From Tenrec ecaudatus (taxonomy: Eukaryota; Chordata; Mammalia; Afrosoricida; Tenrecidae): a stretch of 64,000 nt of DNA. Within the stretch, counting starts at the first letter, position 1. Each line of letters starts with the position of its first letter. Made by a program: the position numbers and the translations under genes. Under the pieces are notes generated by a model that ran no database searches, was not told the origin of the DNA, and worked only from the letters and a program-made list of their open reading frames with translations. Positions 35,001 through 47,747 of the stretch are shown piece by piece. The stretch spans positions 66,611,501-66,675,500 of the forward strand of contig NC_134534.1 of assembly GCF_050624435.1 (NCBI RefSeq), in the 5' to 3' direction.

Positions 35001-38000
35001 CTGAGGGTTTTATCTGTCCTGGATTCTGTGCATCAAGAGCTCTTATCTGTGCCAATGAACACACTCCGGGGTAGCAAGATTTGTAAAGTAAAACTGGCGT
35101 CGTGATAGTGGGGTTGGGTGGGGGCATTAAATAGCTAGAGGAATGTGTGTTTTGTTGGTGCTATACTGCAACCTGGCTGGGAGGGGATGTCCAATTGTCT
35201 ATAGATGAGCTTTGCATCGATATGATTGTTTGGGGCCTAACTGATCCCATGGACACCTCATGATCACACAAGCTGGTGTGATTCTTCCATGTGGGATTTG
35301 TTGCTTCCCTATTAGATGGTTGCTTGTTTAAATTCAAACATTTAAAACCCCAAACACTATATCTTTTAATATCCAGCACCATCAACTTTCTTTATCACAT
35401 TTGCTTATGCACCATTTTTTCTTCAGTGATCCTGTTAGGAAGGTGAGCATCTCAGAATGCCAGGTTAATAGCATACAGTGTTCTTGCATTGAGAGAATAT
35501 TTGAATAGAGACTAAATGTCCATCTGCTACCTTAATACTTAACATTTCAACATATATACATAGACCTATAACCTTATCATTATATATTAATATATTTACT
35601 TATGTTTATACCTCTATAAATGTCTTTTGCCTCCTAGCTCTTTCCTCTATTTCCTTTTACTTTCCTCCTGTCCCACTCTCGTTTGACCTTCATTTGGGTT
35701 TCAGTAATTCCTCTTGGCTGCACTGCACTTGATCAAGCCTCACCAGGCATTCTACACCCTCGCCATCAATTTTAAACCTCTTCTTGTTCCCTTGTCCCTA
35801 GGTCTGTTGGCTCCCTTTCCCCCTCCTTCTCCTCTCTCATGTCCCCTGACCATTGGCTCACTTTTTTTCTCCAAAGCATTGTTTGACCTTCCTGTCTTAT
35901 ATGATAGACATGGGGGTTGGTGTGGGGCCTATAAATGGTTCCAGGTCTGTCTGCTTTCCAGTCAGGTCTGGTGAGGTGCTATGCCCTACCCATTGATTCT
36001 GAAGCCTATTTTCAGGATTCTTTGGGAACTTCCTTGCTTCACTCCCCTTGCTGCTCTGTTGCATTCACTTGTGTTTCACCCCAGTGTGTGGAGGGGAGGG
36101 ATGGGGGAAGGTCGGGCAGACTGGACACAATTACACCATTCCCGCACTGTGTCTCCAGTGCTGTTCCCCGTAGCAGTGTTTGTCAGTGAGGGGATGCCGT
36201 GTCTCATGATGGCACTGCCCCTATGGTCTTCTCTGTGCATTGATTTCTCTGAGCAGGAATGTTGTCCTTGAGGTTTGGTGGGCCAGAATGCTGTCCACTC
36301 TCTCTCTTTCCCTCTTCGTTTGCTTTCGTGGGGTTTGGACAGACCCACCGCCTTCTCCAAGCTATATTTTTGTTGTGAATTGGTAGGGATTTACATTTCA
36401 GATAGTAACTTTTCTATTCAATAACTTAAACTAGTTATCAAACTCCCCAATAGGCTGCTCTACCTTAGCTTTGATTTCTCTTCTTTCTCTTCACCCACGT
36501 CAACACCTCCTGCCTATCGCTATATCTTCCCTTTTTTGCCCTTCCCATTTGGTAGCCATCAACATCTATTTGTTTGGGTATGAAATATTTTGTCTTGATA
36601 TTTTTCTTTATAACAATGGTCTCACACACTATGTATCCTTTTGTGATCGACTAATTTCACTGAGCACAATGTCCTCCAGACCTATCTATGCCGTAAGTGG
36701 CTTCTAAATTTCATTATTTTTGTAGAGGCATGCCATTCCATTGTGTGTATGTAGCAACGTTTCCTTTTCAATTCTTCTACCAATGGACATTTCAGTCATC
36801 CCCATCTTCTTGCTATTGTTAACAGTGATGAATGTGAGTTTGCATATATCTGTCCCCATGTGGCTCTTATTTGGAAGACACTTTATCTTATTTAAAACCT
36901 GGGCTTCGCCCCTCTGACAGTTATTCTAACTTTTCATTTTGTCCCTGTAGGTCTTGGTTGAGCATGGAAGTACACATATCAACTTGGAAGGAGAAAATGG
37001 AAACACACCCGTGATGTTTGCGTGCTCCAAAGATAATAGTGAAGCACTACAACTTTTGGTTCATATATCAATTTCTTTTTTCCTTCTTTTCTTATCTGTA
37101 TGGTACTATAGACTGAGTCACTGTTGATGTTTACAGCAGACCTTCCACTTTCCTCTTTAGGAAAATATAAAACGCATAAATGGCAGGAAAATGTTATTTT
37201 TGTTTGGGGAGTAGATAGATACATGGCCCTAATTTCTAAAACAGATCTGAGTGGATTTAAGAAGACTAACATAAAAGTATGGAAAAACTGTGAGAAAATC
37301 AAAGTAAATTACAATAGTAATTCTAAATATTGGCAAGTTACCCACCAAGAAAAATGTAGGTTAATTTCACATATAATTAAACATAGATGAAAAATCTTAA
37401 ATAAAATACTAATAAATTAAGTCACCAAAAACAACCAAAAGAGTAATATGCCAAACTATGTTGACCTTGTCCAAGATTGTATACATAGTTCATTATTAGA
37501 TAATGTATCAGTGATTGTTGTACATCAACCGGCCTAAGAAGATAAGATATGATTGTATCTACCTATTTCTCTAGCAAGTCTCCTGTAAATCTAGTGGAAA
37601 AATTGGCAAAAGGCACACAAAGCTTAATTTCTTTAATAACAAGAGAGATGAAACCATGTCATATATTTCACCTCTAATATATTTCCTCACCTCAGCTTTA
37701 AAAGGCAAAAAATCCTTAGTTGATTTACAGTGTTGAGAAATTCTGATAAGTCAGAATTTCATTCCCTGCTGATGGGAATACACTTTGACTCTTCATTTTC
37801 CATTCTTGGAATATAACATGAGGTGATAGATCCAGTTACAACAAAGTCTCATGATTAGGGATTTTTATTTCAGTTATAAATATCATAATTGGAAATAATT
37901 GGAAAAGCTACACTAATAAGGGTTGATAATATTTTCATGTATGCAAAAATATACTTTTGATAAACTGACATGCATGATAAGCCATTAAAATATATTTGAA

Positions 38001-41000
38001 TATTAAAATAATATTCTTTACAATGAAGAATATTATTAAGTAAAAGCTTTTATGAAAAGTATGATGAAACTGTATATGGCAAGAAATAAGACTCATAAAC
38101 AATAATTTCTTCCACAATGTAAATGCACACAATCTCTGGAAGGTGAGGGTACAGGTGGTACTTACTTGTTCACATTATCCTGCCCTTTCAACATCGTTTG
38201 TGACAATAAAAGGCACTTATAACAATACAGCAGCCAAATGATTTATAGAAAAGGGTAGCTGAAAATAATCAGCTCAAATACAAAGTTATTACAATATTCA
38301 GTCCATCTAGTCTTATTTTAGTAAACTTTCCTGAGTGAGAAGACCTACTTTCCTAGTTTAACAGGAATGTTAGTCTGATCACATACTAATTCTAAACCAA
38401 CGACGCGCAAAGGAGCTGGAGAATGGTTTGTGTAGGACATGAAATAGGCACAGGCGAGCCAGGATAAGTCATGATGCTCTCACTCCCTTGGGTCCAAACA
38501 CCTTACACCCAGATGACTGTGACCTTGACTTAGAGGAAGCTGTGTTCTCATTAATTCCATTGAAATGGTGTTCTTTTTTTTTTAATGGTGGGTATTCCTA
38601 TTGATATTTTCTGTGTCATAGTTCATTTGGAAAGCATTTCTATAGTTTAAAAATTACTTTCCTTCCCAGATTTCATATTATATAAAGCCTATCCTAGGTA
38701 TTTTAAAATAATTTGCCAAGCTCAAGAGTATACTAGGAGTCAGGCCTCAGGAGATGACCTGGCAGAGGTATCTGAGTTCTGGTTCACTCTCATGGCTTAG
38801 AGTTTAAGCCCTGTCATTTTATTTCACCTTCCAGTTAAACAAAGGAGCGAAGCCATGCATCCAAAATAAGTGGGGATGCTTCCCTATTCACCAGGCTGCA
38901 TTTTCCGGGGCCAAAAAATGCATGGAAATAATTTTAAAGTTTGGTGAGTAGAAGTTTTCATATATTATAGAGTTTAAAGAAGCCTATTATTGGGAAGAGA
39001 CTCTTCATTTGAAAATCAACTAATAGAATTTTCCATGGGCTTTTATGTAGCTCTAAATAATTTATTTTTCAAATTCAAATTTTTGACTTTAAATATTTAA
39101 GCTGTCTTGAAATGCATTTTCTTCTAAAGGGGACGATCATGGATACAGCAGACATAATCATATTAACTTTGTCAATAATGGGAAACATAGCCCTCTCCAC
39201 ATGGCAGTTCAGAGCGGCGACTTGGAAATGATCAAAATGTGCCTGGATAATGGTGCACAGATAGAGCTGATGGAGGTAATGATTCCTAACTCCAATGACA
39301 CTTTGATTTTAGGACTGTCATATATTTTCAACTGTGCGTCTTTGCAACAATTTTCCAGTTCATTGTATTTAAAATGTACAAAAGAGAAAAGAAACATTCT
39401 TAATCCATTGCAGTTAGGTAGATTCTGACCCATAGTGACCCCAATAGGTCAAAGTAGAACTGCCCCATGGGATTCCCAACAGAGGGATCTTTATGGAAAC
39501 AGACTGCCACACCTTGTTCTTATGGGTCTGTCCAAATCGCTGAACTTTGGGGCAGTAGCTGAGTACTTTAAGCCTGTATCTCTGGGGCTCCCAAAGCTAA
39601 AGACACCTGGAGGGAAGTAGATACTGAGAAGCCAAACACATAAACTCCTAAATATCAGACTAGGTAAAGAATTCTGGAGTCTCCTCCCACTCCCCAAACA
39701 GTTGCAGTCACAAATGCAGGGACAGTAAAGATTGTACATCCAATTTAACTCTCGTGAATGAAGTTGAGGCCAAGATGCAGATATTAATGCTGTCAGCCGG
39801 GATATCAAAGCCTGCTCTTGAATCATGTGTATTTTCAGTCCCATTCTGCAGAACTATCATATTTAAAGGTCAGTTTAACTAATGTGCAGAGATCTGTATG
39901 TGAAAATATAGGGTCATTGCTTCATGCCAGTCATCTCTGATTGAAGTATAGTGTGCTGGCTTCCCATTTCCCTGCATCTGGCTGGTGTCTAGCCCTTGGG
40001 GGCCTTTAGGTAAGAACCTGCCTTGAACCCAACCTTGCCTGAACATTTGCCAGCTACTCCATTCATTTTTAGTCTAAAAAGAGGCCTCAGAGATTATGAG
40101 CGGAGGGATTGCCTCTCCGCCCCTTCACTGTAGAAAGAGCCCGCCTCAGAGACCAGGCCGTGACAATAGCTACCTATGACATTTGTACGGATGACTTTCA
40201 GAAGATCAAACTGATCCCCTTTGATCCTGGTGACTTGCAAGGAAGCTCACGGCTGACCTTACGCTGTAGCCTTAAACTGAGACTCTAAACATTGACTCCG
40301 GTGTCACAACTGTTCACAGAATGGGAAGTGCACAGCCCTGCATTTTGCTGCCACGCAGGGAGCCACGGAGATTGTTAAACTGATGCTAGCCTCCTATTCC
40401 GGTGACAGCGATATTGTTAACGCAGTGGATGGAAACCAGGAGACGCTGCTTCACAGGCAAGTCTGCTACCGGGAGTCCCCTACACACCTTCAGGCTCTGC
40501 TGTTAAACTATCTCCCGGAAGTATAGGTCCCCATTTAACGCTAGCGGTGGTCTAGAGCTGCAAAGAGGTAAACTGAGATACCAACGATCCTGTGAGCCGA
40601 CGGAAATCAAAGTACGATCTTAAGTAGGTTTTCACAGAATGGAATCTCCGCTGGCGGAGTCTGCACTAATTCTCAGTCCAGGGAATACAGACTCAAGATG
40701 AATTATCTAGAAGCTAAGGAGGTCAGCATAGAAGTTTTCCCAAGCTCTTTGGAGCCTGTTGCAATTCCTCATGCATGTTTTCCTTCTCCACAGCAATGCG
40801 GAACATCAGAGCTTTGGCAATGTTTGCCAAAGAGAAGCTCTCCTCCCTCCGTGGGCATTGGAGCCCCGTGGTGCATCTTGGGGCAGCTTGTCTGATGTTG
40901 TCCCCCTGTCCCCAGGGGTACTAAAGCCATTTCTTTGGTCTTGTATTTCAAGGCTTTGGGCCAGAAATTTCTATTTTAACTTCTCATCAATGGACATGAA

Positions 41001-44000
41001 GGTCTTACAAAGAGAAATAAGTCTACTAACATAAGAAAAACAATTGTGATGTATTTAAAATTTTTTCTATTACTTAGGAAATACAAAGGCTCAAAAAGTT
41101 CCTAATTGGGGGGGAAAAACATTGCTTTTTTTTTCCCCTTTGGTCTTAACCTAATAAGAATTAATCATAGGCTTTGAAAGATTATCAAGTCTCTAATATG
41201 TATGATATTATTAAATTGCAAATGAAATTTACTTTCGGATTATGGCAGCTTTACTTTATATATTCATATAAACAGCATCTTATCTTTGTAATTTTCCTTT
41301 TTCCAGAGCGTCACTGTTTGATCATCATGAACTTGCAGAATATCTCATTTCAGTGGTAAATATTTACTTGACAAGTTTATTTTCTTTATTAATATTTATT
41401 TGAAAAAGTATATACATAAAGTGGATTCTCAAAAATAAGTCACATTTTAATTTCCTGTTTTTTAGTAAAGAAAATTTACAGAAGGCCCATGTATGTCAAT
41501 ATCTTTGCTAATATCTAAGAGCTAACCTTCAAGGTTGACATACAAAAGAAAGTGTGCTCTTTGATAGCCTATTTTAGCTTGATATAATAGTAGTACGTGA
41601 GCTACAGGATCGTGCATTGTGAGTCAAGAGAATACGACCAGAAACATTTTTTTTAATGTTATGCTCAGAGTTTCTGGTGTTCATGGTATGAGTGGCAGGG
41701 GCCCCATAAGACAGCACATGGGCATTTACAAGTAAAGGTGGAGGGTAAGGGGCTGTGATCAAGCACCTTTCATTTGATTTTCTAGCAAACATTGTGCGGC
41801 AAGGTCAGACTATGCCGGGATTTCGTTGGTTAGCTATATTTGAAACTAAACTTGTATCTCAGGACTTGAGACTGTTTGCCAAATAGGAAACCAAGGGTAT
41901 TTGTGATGCAGGTATGCCAGACATGAGGGGAGAAGAGTTCTTTGGGGTGGCTATTCAAATATCGATCATGGAAGCGAGAAAGAAGGTTCCTATGGAGCCA
42001 TGCCAAGGCATCTGATGCTGGAAGTCGGAGCCCCTAGTGAGGGCAACCCATGTGAATTATAAGGAAATGTCCAGAAATACTCAAGTTTGGCATATGTTTG
42101 AATTCTAGTTCTATTTTCCCTATCCCAAGGAATTCCTTTTATGTAAAATTTCAATGGAAGCTGTTTTTTGTTGATCATATGCTCTGGATTGAATAATTTG
42201 CTTTGTTTTAGGGTGCAGACATCAATAGCATTGATGGTGAAGGACGTTCTCCACTTTTATTAGCAACTGCTTCTGCATCTTGGAATATTGTAAATTTGCT
42301 GCTCTCAAAAGGTACAAGAGCCTCGCCAGACCTTTAGAATCACTATTCTGTTTGTTAAGTAAACACATAGTAACCATTGATAGTGTGCCAGGCACTGGGC
42401 CAGGCAGTATGAATATGAAGGTAAACAGACACTTCCCATATCTAGAAAATTCTCCATCCAGTAAGGGAGTGTTCCATAAAACAATAGCTTCAGAACAATA
42501 ATAGGTAATGTTTATGAATCAATTATTATTTCTCAGGCATTTGATTAACATTTTATCAATGTTTTATCAGTTATAACACTTTATAAACATTTTCTCAATG
42601 AAATATTCTTTCAATCAGTTCATTCTGTGTGGTATAGATACTATTACTATCCCTGTTTTAATTGTTGGCTGCATGTCATGAGAATACAGAAGAGAATGTT
42701 GTTTTCTTCTTCTCTTCTCTCCTTTATTTCCAATATCACCATCTTTATATTTTATGATAAGAGTTCATCTGAGGAGGCCTTTATATCTTCATGGAAACAT
42801 TGCATTATCTTTTCATTCCTTTTTTCCATTGACTTTTTGAAGTCCCTTTGTGTATATAACAAAGTACATACCCTCCCCACTGCTCCATAGCTCCGTCTTA
42901 ATATATGCTTAGTTCTCTCATCTAAATAAAATTTCATGCAAGTTAATTCAGGGATGAAGTAGGAAAATATTTATCTTATTTTCTCAAATTGAAAATTCAC
43001 CCTAGGCCATACTTTAAGAAAATGAACAGAAGTTTATTTACAGTGTGATTGTTTTAGGTGCCCACGTAGACATAAAGGATTATCTTGGACGTAATTTTTT
43101 GCATTTGACTGTACAACAAAGTCATGGATTGAAAAATTTGCAACCTGAGTTTATGCAGGTAATTTATATGTATCTATGCGGCTAGGTACAACAGAAGAAA
43201 GTGAATTTGCATGTTATGATTTTCATTATTATAAAGATTAACTCTAATATGTATAACAATGCTTAAAATAAAGATGCCATATTTGAATATTTACAATGTA
43301 GTACCAATAATAATAATAATAAATTAGATAAGGATTTAATTTTCTAAGTTATAGAAAGTTTCCATATGGCCCCATCTATCATAAGGATATAAGCATAATC
43401 AATCAGTTTCATTTCAATGTTTAGCTATTACAAATTGCATGTCAGTGAAATAGCTATTCAAGTACATGAGTGAATTAATAATACTTAAAATCAATTAAGC
43501 AAAAATATGTTTATTGATCAATTAAGCTACTCATCTGCTCATAAATTATTTACTTGATATACATTGTAAAACAAAGTAAAACTAATTTTAACACCCTGTG
43601 GAGCACAATTGTATTCTTTTTTTTTTAATTTATTTTTTAAACAATTTATCACAATTGTATTCTCATACGCATTGGCTTGCCGTGAATTGGAATCAATTTA
43701 AGGGCGACTGGAGAATTGGTCATTTTACCATACCATCTCACTTTTTGTAACAGATTACATTAGTGCTAACTCCTAAATATTATTTATGGAAAACCAAAAG
43801 AGGAATAAGAGGGACCTTTGGTCAAGTTCATTTAGAAAATTCTTGTGTAAGAGTGAACAGCTGTGTTAAAAATATTAAAATATACTCCCAACTGGGACTT
43901 TCAGAGCCTGTAATATGATAATGTGCATTAGACAGAGACAGAATCTGCAACATTATCCGTACATTGGGGGATATATTTTTATTCTAGCACCTTCAGGCCA

Positions 44001-47000
44001 TTTGCATTTTCCCATAAAGAAATTCATATCTGCCTTCACTGTAAAAGTGCGATACTAACTTGCAGTATAATTTGAAGACTGTTTATTAGCATAATAACAC
44101 GGCTATAGGCAGACTAGACGATGGCATGAGTGAACATACATTTTCCCTCCCTACAGATGAAACATATTAAAGAGCTGGTCATGGATGAAGACAATAATGG
44201 CTGTACTCCTCTGCATTATGCATGCAGACAGGGGGTGCCTGTCTCTGTGAATAACCTGCTTCATTTTAATGTGTCCATTAATTCTAAAAGCAAAGATAAG
44301 AAATCACCGCTGCATTTTGCAGCCAGGTAAGGATCAGTATGTGCAGTGTATGTGCATGTCTTATTTCTGCTCAACGTTTGCTTTTTATAGACCCATCTTA
44401 ATTTTTTCCCCTCAAGTTATGGGCGTATCAATACCTGTCAGAGACTTCTACAAGACATATCTGACATGAGACTTTTGAATGAAGGTGATCTCCATGGCAT
44501 GACTCCGCTGCATTTGGCAGCAAAAAATGGACACGAGAAAGTTGTTCATCTTCTCCTGAAAAAAGGTGCATTATTTCTCAGGTGAGATTGTTTAGTTGAC
44601 ATAGTTACATACTTGGTTTTAAAAGAAATTAACTTGTTGCTGAGTGTTTTTCTATTTTAGTTTTACTTGGGATACCTAACTCTGCATCTCAGTAAGTACT
44701 CCTAATTATCTTACTCCTCAAAATATAGATGAGTTCTCATATATGGAGAAGGAAGTTTGTATTCACAATTGACAAAAGAAGACATTCTGTTTAGAGACTT
44801 GAAGACGTTGCCAAAGGATGTAGAAAAAGTGGTTTTGAGGAGAGTAGTTCTAAGGACTTTTGATACAGTTTCTCATATGAGGTGACCTCAAAACATTCAT
44901 GAAAAATTCCATTATCCTTAAATTCCATTTTCCTACAAACTCTTTGAAGTCCCCACAAAAATCACCTCATAGAGTCACATTCGATGAATATACAAGATGT
45001 TTTGTGCATGTGTATATATGTATCTATAGACATACACACACATTCTAAAACCACTCTTCATTCATTCTGGTGAATGCTAACAAAAAGCTCCGTTAGGTAT
45101 AAGAGAAGACACATTAAACATTGCTGATCTTTGATATACTTCAAGTAAGGGAAATAAAACAAATTAAAAATATGTAAGCATAATGAAAAAACCCAGCATA
45201 ACTCCATGAATCTTTTATAAAGCAAAAATGACTAAAAAATGTTATAGAGACAAGTCTTCTCAAATCAGCTAGAATGTGGCCAAAGCTTACTAGGGCAAAG
45301 TCCCAAACACTCAATTAAAAAAAAGTTTTATTGGCATATACTTCATGTATCATGCAATTTAATCATTCAGTCATATTAAGAAGACCTGTGCGATCATTAC
45401 AACCCACTTTAGACCATTTCTTCTCATACGCATTGTTGTTAGCTCCCCAGCTCTCCTCGTCCTCCCCTGTAAGCCTTAGCTACTTATCAACATATTGCCA
45501 GTGAAGCATTGCTGCAACTGAGAATGAAGGCTTAGCAGGGAACCCCAGGCAGCAGACTGCAGAGAACGCCCAAAGTGGACCAGGGAAAGAATTCCTGCTT
45601 AACTCAAAGAGCCAGGTGTGTCTGTACCTGCTCGCTAGAACTGAAGCTCAATGGTGTCAAGGCCTCACACATTGATTCTATGTCTAATTTCAGTAAATAT
45701 ATCTACTGTGACTGGCCTTTATTATGTTTACATCCTGAATTTTTTTTGGGGGGTGGAGAAGGACAAAGATTTTCTAGAGAGTTGAATACACAAATTAGGG
45801 AGTACAAAAAAGGGGAAATCTCTGAGACCTGAGTTCTGAGAAAGATTTGTAATACTAAGCTAAGTTTCTTAGAGTCAGGCATTATATTATACTTTTTATT
45901 ATTGATATTGCTATTATTAACAGTAAATGTTGGCTAGCAAGACTAACACTATCATGGAGAAGCTTTTTATACAGTGCTTAATGAAAGCTTTAAACTTGTA
46001 CATAAATACATCCCATGGCTTAAAATAAATCCAACACAAAAATGCTACTTCTACTATCTCCAATCCCCGGCTTTAGATAGCGTGCTGATATACTCTTACA
46101 TTCTCTCTAATTAAAATTATGTGTGAATAACACCTCAAGTAGCTCATTTAAGAAAATTGGGCTTTAAATTAACCCCATTATGATAAATAGATAATACTAC
46201 TTTGTTCCTAGATCTCAATTTTGCCTTTATCTTTTGGTCAATCAGACCCACCACTCAGATTAATGAGCCGAGCGGCATCACTTCTCCCCCTTCATCTGTA
46301 AAGTAAGTACATGTGTGCACACACCTTTTCTTAACTCTCCCTCAGTGACCACTATGGCTGGACTGCTTTGCACCATGCATCTATGGGTGGGTACACACAG
46401 ACCATGAAGGTCATTCTGAATACCAATTTGAAGTGCACAGATCGGCTGGATGAAGAAGGGGTATGTACTGTGTTCCTCCCGTCGGCCCGTCATCTTGGTG
46501 AGAGCCTCTCTTCCCGTCCCTGCCTCACTCCCAACCATGAGTTAGGTTCTTTATATCCAGACTCCAGGAGTGGGAAATGAGTAGTCACAAAAGGAAATAG
46601 GAGACTGGCACTAAGGCCTCCTTTCCAGTCTCACGGAGGCCCATCCACGGGCCATGCAGTATGGCGATACCACTCCCACTGTCTCTGGTGAACTGAGAAT
46701 GAGGAAAGGACAGGGTGAGTTTTCCATGACATGTGCTTGAAGCCCCGTGACCCATTCTACTCTCAGGCCCCGCTTTTCTAGGAGAATGAGTGTATTGTCC
46801 TTTCATGATGACAGAGATAGATTTTTATGATCTTATGTGTGAAAACTAAGCACTGGAAGCCTCATAACCATCAAGTGGCGCTGGCGGCTATGCATTGGCC
46901 TGCTAACCATAAGGTTGGTGGTTCAAACCCACCAGCTGCTACACTGCAGAAAGTTGAGAGAACTGTCCGCTCCCATGAAGACTTCTCATTTTGGAAACCC

Positions 47001-47685
47001 TACATCAGGTCACTAGGCCTTGAATCAACTCCTTGGCAGTGGGTGTTTGTTTCTTGAACACCAATCTTTACTTTAAAAAAATGTTCCAGACTCTGACACC
47101 TGCAACCTGCAACCATTTCTTTACCACAAGGCTGTATCTCCGAGGAGCTTTCTCTTGTGTGTGCTGGAGCACTCTTGCCCTCCAGGAGCACCCTGTCCTT
47201 GTGAAATCTTTCCTTTCCCACAACAAAGCCAACCCGAACATCGAATCCTGGTCTGCCCTCTACCCGACCATCTTTGAACTAGTCTGTTTATTATTTAAAC
47301 ATCAATCTCAGATTTTGTGTCTGTTGATCTAAGATCGTTCATTTTGCTCATACTTTCATTTAAACAATTCAAGAATGAAAGAAGCCAAGTGATGGTAAGT
47401 AAGCAAGTGTGAGCATTGCATTTCCCATGTCCTGTTTCCTCTCAAAGAACACCGCACTTCACTTCGCGGCCAGGGAAGGCCATGCCAAGGCCGTGGCACT
47501 CCTTCTGAGCTACGGTGCGGACATAGTCCTGAACAAGCAGGATGCCTCCTTTTTGCACGTGGCTATCCACAACAAGAGGAAGGACGTCGTTCTTACCGCA
47601 ATCAGGAGCCAAAGGTACCCGGCTTGACTGTCCAGAATCATTAAGATTCTCTGTCTTGAGGGACGAGTCACAACTGCAGCAGGCA

Positions 47686-47747
<62 letters not shown>

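Noticed and set aside
39275-39428. Read-through of exon 6 into intron 6 giving a truncated protein
   Set aside because: The GTAATG donor is good and the intronic extension is not TRPA1-like; it runs into an AfroSINE.
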